The notes below the pieces were generated by a model that did no database searches, was not told the DNA's origin, and saw only the letters and a list, made by a program, of their open reading frames with translations. Shown in pieces: positions 1-5,528 of a stretch of 9,498 bases of DNA. Each line of letters starts with the position of its first letter. The first letter of the stretch is position 1. The position numbers were made by a program, and so were the translations under genes. Source of the DNA: Saprospiraceae bacterium (GTDB taxonomy: Bacteria > Bacteroidota > Bacteroidia > Chitinophagales > Saprospiraceae); contig JADZFP010000556.1 of NCBI GenBank assembly GCA_020849825.1, forward strand, positions 1 through 9,498. Direction: 5' to 3'.

Positions 1-533
1 CAGCCTCGGTATTGTCAAAAATACTGAGCGTCAATCGCGCGATCGATATTCTGCAACACCCTGAGTACCGACGGCTTTGGCAGGAAGCGCTTGTTCAAAT
101 CGCCGGCAATCGCCGATCGGCGCCTTTGCTGGCGGGTTTGAGCCGCCGGCTGTTGTTCGATCAGGGCCTGTGTTCCACCGTGCAAGCGGCCGAGGATCTG
201 CATTTCCGGCTCTCTCCCGCTCAAACACCCGCGGAAGCCGTCAACTGGCTGGAAGGGTTTTTACAGGGCAGCGGCCTGTTGCTGATTCACCATGGCGCGT
301 TGCGCGATTTGCTGGATGCCTGGCTGGGCGAGCTGCCCGAGGCGCATTTTCAGGAATCATTGCCGCTGTTGCGCCGAACGTTCAGCCGTTTCAGTCCGCC
401 GGAACGCGAAAAACTGCTCGATCTGGCCAAACACCCTGCCGGAACCCGCGCGGATGAAAGTGAACAACCCGCCTGGGATGCCGCAAGAGCCGCGGCGGTA
501 ATGCCGCTCTTGCGCGAGATTTTTCGTTCCTGA
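1..533 (+). CDS. DUF5682-family protein, C-terminal part (5'-truncated)
   Basis: The reading frame is open from the left edge (first complete codon at position 3) to a TGA at 531-533, so about 176 C-terminal residues are visible and the true start lies outside the window. The TTG at 12 is in frame but has no special claim to be a start. The segment contains an alpha-helical run with the landmarks GLSRRLLFDQG, a region around NWLEGFLQGSGLLLIHHGAL, and ESLPLLRRTFSRFSPPEREK. From memory these match the C-terminal end of the large DUF5682 proteins, which are usually encoded with a MoxR-type AAA+ ATPase, a von Willebrand factor A protein and sometimes a SWIM zinc-finger protein. Their biochemical role is not established; a chaperone-like or defence-related role is only suggested by those partners. 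No partner gene follows here, so if this is such a cluster it lies to the left and this is its last gene. No hairpin terminator follows; a repeat array begins 35 bp after the stop. Confidence 0.65.
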   Translation, partial: ASVLSKILSVNRAIDILQHPEYRRLWQEALVQIAGNRRSAPLLAGLSRRLLFDQGLCSTVQAAEDLHFRLSPAQTPAEAVNWLEGFLQGSGLLLIHHGALRDLLDAWLGELPEAHFQESLPLLRRTFSRFSPPEREKLLDLAKHPAGTRADESEQPAWDAARAAAVMPLLREIFRS

Positions 534-568
534 ACTGTTTTGGGAGTGGTACGCGGCGGGGCCTAACC

Positions 569-1006
569 CACGCGAAGCCGCGAAGGACGCAAAGAGGGTT
601 TTGCGGCTATATGATTTCGCGCAGAGCCGCAGCGGCCCAGAGTTGACCCGAAGTCCCTTCTTTGCGTCTTTGCGTGACATGTATTTCGCGCACAGCCGCA
701 GCAGCACAGAGTTGACCCGAAGTCCCTTCTTTGTGCACATTGCGTCTTTGCGTGACATGTATTTCGCGCAGAGCCGCAGCAGCACAGAGTTGACTCGAAG
801 TCCCTTCTTTGCACACTTTGCGTCTTTGCGTGACATATAATTTCGCGCAGAGCCGCAGAGGCACAGAGTTGGCCCGAAGTCCCTTCTTTGCGCGCTTTGC
901 GTCTTTGCGTGACATGTATTTCGCGCAGAGCCGCAGCGGCACAGAGTTTACCCGAAGTCCCTTCTTTGCGCGCTTTGCGGCTTTGTGTGACATATAATTT
1001 CGCGCA
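569..1006 (+). repeat. Tandem array of ~78-bp intergenic repeat units
   Basis: After a lead-in at 569-613 that starts CACGCGAAGCCGCGAAGG, five direct units follow at 614-682 (69 bp), 683-760 (78), 761-839 (79), 840-917 (78) and 918-996 (79), plus a 10-bp start of a sixth unit at 997-1006. Each unit reads ATTTCGCGCAGAGCCGCAG, then (G/A)CACAGAGTT, then a short CCCGAAGTCCCTT spacer, then CTTTGCGCGCTTTGCG and TCTTTGCGTGACAT. Unit 1 lacks about 9 bp in the middle. The two arms are imperfect inverted copies (GCAGAG against CTTTGC), so plus-sense RNA could fold with G-U pairs. Short open frames across the array on both strands are translations of the repeat and not genes. CGCAAAG-rich intergenic repeats of this style occur in many bacterial genomes; their function is unknown. 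Confidence 0.9.
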
Positions 1007-1011
1007 ACCCC

Positions 1012-1032
1012 AAAAAAACGCCGCGAAGCGGC
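1012..1032 (-). terminator. Intrinsic terminator of dnaB
   Basis: Read on the minus strand this is GCCGC-TTC-GCGGC followed by G and a run of seven T. The hairpin arms are 1028-1032 and 1020-1024, and the T run corresponds to 1012-1018. It begins 15 nt after the dnaB stop codon, which is the expected place and orientation. It also separates dnaB from the repeat array. Confidence 0.8.
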
Positions 1033-1047
1033 AACTGAAAGTATTTT

Positions 1048-2586
1048 TTAAAACGGAATATCCTCCTCGTTCATCCGAGAGGGTTTTGTGATGATGCTCG
1101 GCGAGAAGGGGCCGCTGAGCGGGTCCATTAGTCCGGAAAAAGCAGGATCGTCGAGGTTGCCGAATTTGGCAAACTGATCTGTGAATTTGAGCCGCACGGT
1201 ATCGAGCGCGCCGTGGCGGTGTTTGGCGACGATAATTTCGGCGATGCCTTTGAGGCTTTGGCCGTTTTCGTCTTCGAGGATTTGATAATATTCCGGGCGG
1301 TAAATGAAAGCCACGATATCGGCATCTTGCTCGATACTTCCCGATTCACGAAGGTCGCTCAGTTGCGGCCGTTTGCTTCCGCCCCGCACCTCCACGGCGC
1401 GGCTCAGCTGCGAGAGGGCGATCACCGGCACACTCAGTTCCTTGGCCATCGATTTGAGGGCGCGGCTGATACCGGCGATTTCCTGTTCGCGGTTGGCGTT
1501 GCGGTTGTTTTCGGAGGTGCCGCTCATGAGTTGCAGGTAGTCGATGATCACGAGCTGGATATCGTGCTGCATTTTGAGGCGGCGGCATTTGGCGCGCAGT
1601 TCGAAGATGTTGATACCGGGCGTATCGTCGATAAAGACCGGGATGCTGCTGAGGCGTTCGACGGTGGTCTGGAGTTGCTGCCACTCGTAGTCTTCCAGTT
1701 TGCCGTTGCGCATTTTGGAGCCCGATATTTCGGCTTCCATGGAGATCAGGCGCGACACGAGTTGGGTGCTGGCCATCTCGAGCGAAAACAGCGCCACGCC
1801 CTTGTTGAAATCGCGGGCGGCATTGAGCGCCATGGCCAGCACGGCCGAGGTTTTACCCATACCGGGGCGGGCGGCGAGGATAATCAGGTCGGAGGGTTGC
1901 CAGCCGGAAGTGAGGCGGTCGAGGTCGGTGAAGCCGGTGGGTACGCCGGTGAGGCCGTCGGCTTTGCCGGTGAGTTCCTCGATTTGTTTCAGTACCCGGC
2001 TGCTCAGCGAGCCCATGCTTTCGAAGGTACGGCTGAGGTTGTTCTGTGTGATGGCGAAAAGGCCTTTTTCGGCCTCGTCGAGCAGATTGAACACGTCGGT
2101 CGTGTCTTCGTATGCGTCTTTGATAACCCGGGTGCTGACCCGGATGAGTTCGCGCTGGATGTGCTTTTGGGCAATGATGCGGGCGTGGTATTCCACGTTG
2201 GCCGCCGAGGCGACGCGGCTGCTGAGTTCGACCAGGTAGTAACTTCCGCCAACTTTGTCGAGGTCGCCGGTTTTTTTGAGTTCTTCGGCTACTGTCAGGA
2301 TGTCGACCGGATGCGAGCGCTCGAACAGGCGGATGATAGCGCGGTAGACATGCTGGTGCGCTTCGAGGTAAAAACTTTCGGGCCGCAGTATGTCCATCAC
2401 CTGCGGCAAGGCGTCGCGTTCGATCATGAGCGCGCCGAGTACGGCTTCTTCGAGAGGCAAAGCCTGAGGCTGTAGTTTGCCAAACACGTAATTCGACAAA
2501 CCCTCGGCGCCGTTGCCGGCGCGTTGCTGGCGCTTGTTGGGCATACGACCCTGTTGCTCGGTACTGTATTCGTTGGTTTCGGCCAT
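1048..2586 (-). CDS. dnaB: Replicative DNA helicase DnaB
   Basis: This 512-residue protein is the hexameric 5'-3' helicase that unwinds DNA at the replication fork and recruits primase. The first ~32 residues are a polar extension. The DnaB N-terminal helical domain (about 33-150, PLEEAVLGALMIE) is followed by a linker and a RecA-like ATPase domain starting near GVPTGFTDLDRLTSGWQ (about 214-230). Visible motifs are Walker A ARPGMGKT (239-246), the catalytic glutamate in LFSLEM (E270), Walker B VIIDYLQLM (346-354), SQLSR (392-396), DLRESGSIEQDAD (411-423) and KHRHG (455-459) in the place of the arginine-finger motif. Length is somewhat above the roughly 450-470 usual for the family, through the N-terminal extension and a C-terminal tail. 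The tail ends NEEDIPF, which resembles the acidic tip of SSB. ATG at 2586 is preceded 5 nt upstream by an AAGAAGG Shine-Dalgarno-like sequence, supporting this start. No intein or frameshift is seen. The gene is monocistronic, with its own promoter-like element and terminator. Confidence 0.97.
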   Translation of the reverse strand: MAETNEYSTEQQGRMPNKRQQRAGNGAEGLSNYVFGKLQPQALPLEEAVLGALMIERDALPQVMDILRPESFYLEAHQHVYRAIIRLFERSHPVDILTVAEELKKTGDLDKVGGSYYLVELSSRVASAANVEYHARIIAQKHIQRELIRVSTRVIKDAYEDTTDVFNLLDEAEKGLFAITQNNLSRTFESMGSLSSRVLKQIEELTGKADGLTGVPTGFTDLDRLTSGWQPSDLIILAARPGMGKTSAVLAMALNAARDFNKGVALFSLEMASTQLVSRLISMEAEISGSKMRNGKLEDYEWQQLQTTVERLSSIPVFIDDTPGINIFELRAKCRRLKMQHDIQLVIIDYLQLMSGTSENNRNANREQEIAGISRALKSMAKELSVPVIALSQLSRAVEVRGGSKRPQLSDLRESGSIEQDADIVAFIYRPEYYQILEDENGQSLKGIAEIIVAKHRHGALDTVRLKFTDQFAKFGNLDDPAFSGLMDPLSGPFSPSIITKPSRMNEEDIPF

Positions 2587-2619
2587 TGACGCCTTCTTTT
2601 TTCACATAATCAGCTCAGA

Positions 2620-2627
2620 CAAACCTA
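2620..2627 (-). promoter_or_regulatory. Candidate dnaB promoter (-7 element TAGGTTTG)
   Basis: On the minus strand this is TAGGTTTG, a perfect match to the Bacteroidota -7 consensus TAnnTTTG, placed 33 nt upstream of the dnaB ATG. The nearest TTTTG-type -33 candidate (minus strand, 2653-2657) is about 25 nt away, which is longer than the usual 17-23, so the upstream half is weak. Position and orientation fit dnaB. Confidence 0.45.
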
Positions 2628-2679
2628 ACGGGTAATCTCCGAATTTCGATTTCAAAACAATCCGTAGGAGCGCAAAGCC

Positions 2680-2756
2680 TGTGGATAAGCCCTTTTTTGA
2701 TGTGGATAACTTGAAAAACCTGCACACTTATTCACATTGGTATTCTGTTTTCCACA
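2680..2756. promoter_or_regulatory. Cluster of four DnaA boxes (candidate oriC or DnaA-regulated promoter)
   Basis: Three perfect matches to TTATNCACA and one single-mismatch copy lie within 77 bp. Box 1, TTATCCACA, is on the minus strand at 2680-2688. Box 2, TTATCCACA, is on the minus strand at 2701-2709. Box 3, TTATTCACA, is on the plus strand at 2728-2736. Box 4, TTTTCCACA, is on the plus strand at 2748-2756. Start-to-start spacings are 21, 27 and 20 bp, so each same-strand pair is about two helical turns apart. The cluster is 94-170 bp upstream of the dnaB start codon and upstream of its predicted promoter. An AT-rich segment follows to the right. DnaA is known to bind such boxes both to open origins and to control transcription; the sequence alone does not decide which applies here. 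Confidence 0.75.
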
Positions 2757-3132
2757 ATCAAATTGGCAGGTGACCGGTAAAAATCCGGCCGGGTTAATAG
2801 CGTGTATTGGAAGCGATTACGTTTGCGAAAGCCAATTTGGTTTGACCTTTACGGACAAAAAGGCAGGCTTGCCTTGTGTTAAGAAAAGGTAAATTTTACC
2901 TGTTAAAAAATATTTGGAACGCCTTTTTACCCTGCAAAAATAACATTTTTTGTTGGGGCTGTCCGTGCGGTTTTTGTCAAAAGATAAAACTTTTTGCGGG
3001 CAAAAAAGGGGGCGTCCTTCACTTTTCAAACGCTTCAAACAAATTTGTTTCAGCCTTCTTTTTTCACCCGAAAAAACGAGACTGTGAGGCTGACTCCAAG
3101 CCGGGCCGGGTCAACATCGTAGAGAAAGTTTT
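2757..3132. other. AT-rich non-coding stretch beside the DnaA boxes
   Basis: I see no convincing gene here. Base composition drops sharply: only 17 of 60 bases are G or C at 2881-2940, against clearly GC-rich flanking genes. The stretch has many A and T tracts, a 15-bp palindrome AGGTAAA-T-TTTACCT at 2887-2901, and a short hairpin TTTTTGC-GG-GCAAAAA at 2991-3006. An open frame on the minus strand at 2817-3038 (73 codons) has no recognisable features and is probably chance. The stretch could serve as the unwinding element of an origin next to the DnaA boxes, or hold an unannotated small RNA. Both are inference. Confidence 0.5.
2857..2875 (-). terminator. Possible minus-strand terminator without an adjacent gene
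   Basis: On the minus strand AAGGCA-AGCC-TGCCTT is followed by further T residues (TTTTTG in total from the last stem bases). The stem is only six base pairs, four of them strong if the A-T pairs are discounted, so efficiency is doubtful. The nearest upstream minus-strand gene ends at 3376, about 500 bp away. It could therefore end a long 3' tail of that gene or a small RNA, or protect the DnaA-box region from read-through. Confidence 0.3.
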
Positions 3133-3362
3133 GTCACGCAAAGCGTGCAAAGAACTCTGTGCCTCTGCGTCTCTGCGCGCACTTATATGTCACGCAAAGC
3201 CGCAAAGCGCGCAAAGAAGGAAACACCCCATTTTTGCGCGCTTTGCTCCTTTGCGCCCTTCGCGTGAAACAAATGCGTCTCTGCGCGCCATTACACGTCA
3301 CGCAAAGCGAGCAAAGAAGGAAACATCCCACTTTTGCGCGCTTTGCGGCCTTCGCGTGAAAC
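3133..3362 (-). repeat. Second cluster of the same repeat family, inverted
   Basis: Three copies begin with GTCACGCAAAG on the plus strand at 3133, 3189 and 3297. The first (3133-3188) is, on the minus strand, the same unit as in the array at 569-1006: GCGCAGAGACGCAGAGG, CACAGAGTT, then CTTTGCACGCTTTGCGTGAC, but without the CCCGAAGTCCCTT spacer. The other two carry CACGCGAAGG-type arms around a TTTCCTT-containing centre. The middle copy has a perfect 14-bp inverted repeat: GCAAAGCGCGCAAA at 3202-3215 against 3233-3246, with a 17-nt loop. The last copy has the same arms with one mismatch. The cluster begins 13 bp after the stop codon of the minus-strand gene at 3376-4065, with the same polarity relative to that gene as the first array has to its own upstream gene. 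Confidence 0.85.
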
Positions 3363-3375
3363 TTTGTGCAAAAGT

Positions 3376-4065
3376 TTATTGCTCGTTCTCCACATTGTCG
3401 AGCCGTTGCTTCGTCTGCTCAATCAGACGGCGCTGGCTTTCGATATCGACGGCCGTGGCTTCCTGTTCCTTCTGGTTTTTCACGATATCCTCTTCGGCCT
3501 TCTTGATCTTGTTTTTGTAGTTTTCGATGTCTTTGTGCAGATTCTCATTGTCGCGCTGGAGTTTCTTCTGGCGATTTTCCATCTCTTTGGCCTTTTCTTC
3601 CTGCATTTTGATCTCTTTCCCGATTACTGCCCGGCGCACGTCGAGGTAAAACTGACGCATGGCGTTGTTGACTTCCTGTGCGCCCCGGGGATCGTCGCGG
3701 CGATTAAGGAAACTGGAGCCCTTGTCGAAATAAGCGACCAGGGTGACATTGGTTCCGTTTTTGACCACCGTGGTATACAGCGTAAAGGCATCGGCGCCAA
3801 CCATCGGCGATTTCAGGCCTGTGGCAGAGAGCTCCTTGGTTTTGCGGTCCTTTTTCAATTTGCCGCCGAAATTCTTCTTGACAAAATCCGTCCACATGTC
3901 TTCCACCAAAGCGGCGTCGGCATTGACAAAATCAACCCGGAACCCGGGACGGCTACCCAACGACATCATCGCCTCGGTTTCCTGTACCACCCCAAAACGC
4001 TGGGCTGCGGCCCAACTCGAAAAACCCAGGAAAAGGATGAGAAGGAGAAAAGATTTGTTTTGCAT
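3376..4065 (-). CDS. Exported coiled-coil protein of unknown function
   Basis: This is a 229-residue protein I do not recognise as a named family. It begins with a clear signal peptide: charged MQNK, a hydrophobic core LLLILFLGF, and a likely cleavage after AAA-21 before QRFG. No cysteine follows the core, so it is not a typical lipoprotein and should be soluble or associated with the envelope in the periplasm. Residues 22-146 form a compact mixed domain (VDFVNADAALVEDMWTDFVK, then ELSATGLKSPMVG, then FTLYTTVVKNGTNVTLVAYFD) whose alternating hydrophobic pattern suggests beta strands. From about 147 to the C-terminus the sequence is a highly charged K/E/Q/N-rich helix with heptad-like spacing, a probable coiled coil for oligomerisation. 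ATG at 4065 is chosen because it places the signal peptide correctly; no Shine-Dalgarno is seen. The gene is divergent from the response regulator at 4270 and is followed at once by the repeat cluster. Confidence 0.8.
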   Translation of the reverse strand: MQNKSFLLLILFLGFSSWAAAQRFGVVQETEAMMSLGSRPGFRVDFVNADAALVEDMWTDFVKKNFGGKLKKDRKTKELSATGLKSPMVGADAFTLYTTVVKNGTNVTLVAYFDKGSSFLNRRDDPRGAQEVNNAMRQFYLDVRRAVIGKEIKMQEEKAKEMENRQKKLQRDNENLHKDIENYKNKIKKAEEDIVKNQKEQEATAVDIESQRRLIEQTKQRLDNVENEQ

Positions 4066-4128
4066 AATCTGTGGTTTTTAAATAAAAATGAGCGAGTAAA
4101 AATTGAGGATAGAAAAATATGGGTTTTG

Positions 4129-4194
4129 GGCGACAGCGGTATAACGAAAAGCCTTTTTCTTTGTCGCCGCCGCGAGACACGCGCCTCGCGTTTT
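4129..4194 (+). promoter_or_regulatory. Two stem-loops in the leader region of the response regulator
   Basis: In the 204-bp divergent gap, arms GGCGACA (4129-4135) and TGTCGCC (4162-4168) form a perfect 7-bp stem around a 26-nt loop that holds an inner GAAAA/TTTTC pairing. Just after it CGCGAG (4171-4176) pairs with CTCGCG (4185-4190), followed on the plus strand by TTTTCTTT. The second stem has the shape of a weak terminator or attenuator, but no plus-strand gene lies upstream. I found no perfect TAnnTTTG element for either flanking gene here; AAGATTTG at 4207-4214 is a one-mismatch candidate for the plus-strand gene. Confidence 0.35.
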
Positions 4195-4269
4195 CTTTAT
4201 GGACGAAAGATTTGCTTTCCGTCACCCCTCATTCTTTCGCCCCAACCATCCTTGCACCACATCTGAAAT

Positions 4270-5442
4270 ATGGCAAAAATCCTGATTGTTGACGACGAGA
4301 TGCCGATCCGGCGCACCCTCCGCGAAATTCTTGAATTTGAACAATACGACGTTGACGAGGCCAACGACGGGCTCGAATGCCTGGCAAAGGTGCAAAAGGA
4401 AAAATACGACGTCGTGATCATGGACATTAAAATGCCCAAACTCGACGGCATCGAAGCGCTCGAACGCCTCCAGATCCTGTCGCCCGAAACGCCCGTCATC
4501 ATGGTCAGCGGCCACGGCAACATCGATACGGCCGTCGAAGCGGTCAAAAAAGGCGCTTTCGACTACATCTCCAAACCGCCCGACCTCAACCGGATGCTTA
4601 TTACCATCCGGAACGCCATGGAAAAATCCGAACTGGTGACCACCACCCGAACCCTGCAAAAACAGGTCAAATCGGGCAGCAAAGGCGTCACCATGATCGG
4701 TGAAAGCGCACCCATCCTCGAAATCAAACGGATGCTCGACAAAGTGGCGCCCACCGACAGCCGCGTGCTCATCACCGGCCCCAACGGCACCGGCAAAGAA
4801 CTCGTGGCGCGCTGGATTCACGACAAAAGCAACCGCGCCGACGGCCCCCTCGTGGAAGTCAACTGTGCCGCCATCCCCTCCGAACTGATCGAAAGCGAAT
4901 TGTTCGGCCATAAAAAAGGCTCCTTCACCGGCGCCATCGCCGACCGCCCCGGCAAATTCGAATCGGCCAACGGCGGCACCCTCTTCCTCGACGAAATCGG
5001 CGATATGAGCCTCGATGCCCAGGCAAAAGTGCTGCGCGCCCTGCAGGAAAGCAAAATCACCCGCGTGGGCGATACCAAGGAAATCCGCGTCGACGTGCGC
5101 GTGCTGGCTGCCACCAACAAAGACCTCCGCAACGAAATCGAGGCCGGCCGCTTCCGCGAAGACCTCTACCACCGCCTCGCCGTCATCGTCGTGCGCGTAC
5201 CCTCGCTCAACGAACGCCGCGACGATATCCCGCTCCTGATCGAACATTTCAACCGCCGCATCAGCGACGACTACGGCCACCCGCCCAAAACTTTTTCGCC
5301 GGAAGCCATCAAAGCCATGCAGGACTACAACTGGAGCGGCAACATCCGCGAACTGGCCAACGTCGTCGAACGACTCATCATCCTCTGCGACCAGACCGTG
5401 CACGAGGAGGATGTCCAGCTTTATGTGTATCCGAAAAAATAA
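4270..5442 (+). CDS. NtrC-type sigma-54 activator response regulator lacking the HTH domain
   Basis: This 390-residue protein has an N-terminal receiver domain (about 1-120) with acidic pocket D8/D9, phospho-acceptor D52 in IMDIKMPKLDG, S80 and K102. A sigma-54-interacting AAA+ domain follows (about 140-375): Walker A GPNGTGKE (170-177), the loop GSFTGA (217-222, in place of canonical GAFTGA) that contacts sigma-54, Walker B GGTLFLDEI (235-243), and GRFREDLYHRL, the arginine-finger region. It ends with WSGNIRELANVVERLI and a short tail EEDVQLYVYPKK. Family members usually have about 450-480 residues with a C-terminal Fis-type helix-turn-helix; that domain is missing, and the stop is followed directly by a terminator, so it has not been lost to a frameshift nearby. 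Such proteins would hydrolyse ATP to open RNA polymerase-sigma-54 complexes without binding an upstream enhancer. No histidine kinase gene is adjacent. ATG at 4270 opens the receiver domain exactly; no Shine-Dalgarno is seen. Confidence 0.93.
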   Translation: MAKILIVDDEMPIRRTLREILEFEQYDVDEANDGLECLAKVQKEKYDVVIMDIKMPKLDGIEALERLQILSPETPVIMVSGHGNIDTAVEAVKKGAFDYISKPPDLNRMLITIRNAMEKSELVTTTRTLQKQVKSGSKGVTMIGESAPILEIKRMLDKVAPTDSRVLITGPNGTGKELVARWIHDKSNRADGPLVEVNCAAIPSELIESELFGHKKGSFTGAIADRPGKFESANGGTLFLDEIGDMSLDAQAKVLRALQESKITRVGDTKEIRVDVRVLAATNKDLRNEIEAGRFREDLYHRLAVIVVRVPSLNERRDDIPLLIEHFNRRISDDYGHPPKTFSPEAIKAMQDYNWSGNIRELANVVERLIILCDQTVHEEDVQLYVYPKK

Positions 5443-5465
5443 GGGCGCTCTGCGTTCCTGTATGT

Positions 5466-5503
5466 AAAAAGAAGCCGCCCGGGACATGTCCCGGACGGCT
5501 TTT
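5466..5503. terminator. Bidirectional terminator between convergent genes
   Basis: AAGCCG (5472-5477) pairs with CGGCTT (5496-5501), and inside it CCGGGACA-TGTCCCGG (5479-5494) is a perfect 16-bp palindrome, with one mismatch between the two parts. On the plus strand TTTT and GTT follow, ending the response-regulator transcript 30 nt after its stop. On the minus strand the complement of the A-rich 5466-5472 gives CTTTTTAC after the stem, ending the transcript of the gene at 5529-8726. Both convergent genes can therefore share it. Confidence 0.85.
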
Positions 5504-5528
5504 GTTCTACATGAATAGAGGAAAGAAT

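Noticed and set aside
569..1006. CRISPR array
   Set aside because: The units are contiguous, near-identical along their whole length and carry no unique spacers; no cas genes are nearby.
357..1091. Several open frames of 60-160 codons on both strands across the repeat array, with SRKDAK-like or SLRDMYFAQSRS-like repeated peptides
   Set aside because: They are translations of the DNA repeat in different frames, overlap each other and have no start context; they are not genes.
1213..2475. 420-codon open frame antisense to dnaB
   Set aside because: It is a by-product of codon composition opposite a gene whose motifs are complete; its protein has no recognisable features.
2818..2825. Plus-strand TACGTTTG as a functional promoter
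   Set aside because: It is a perfect -7 match, but there is no -33 element at 17-23 nt and no plus-strand gene downstream before the minus-strand gene at 3376.
2817..3038. 73-codon minus-strand open frame in the AT-rich region
   Set aside because: Its composition is unlike the neighbouring genes, it has no Shine-Dalgarno or promoter at its start and no recognisable domain, and it overlaps the terminator-like hairpin.
4112..4119. Minus-strand TATTTTTC as the promoter of the coiled-coil protein gene
   Set aside because: It matches seven of eight positions but has no -33 partner; a single near match in AT-rich sequence is not enough.
4222..5487. 421-codon open frame antisense to the response regulator
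   Set aside because: It is His/Phe/Asp-rich, which is typical of an antisense shadow, and it includes the terminator region at its start.
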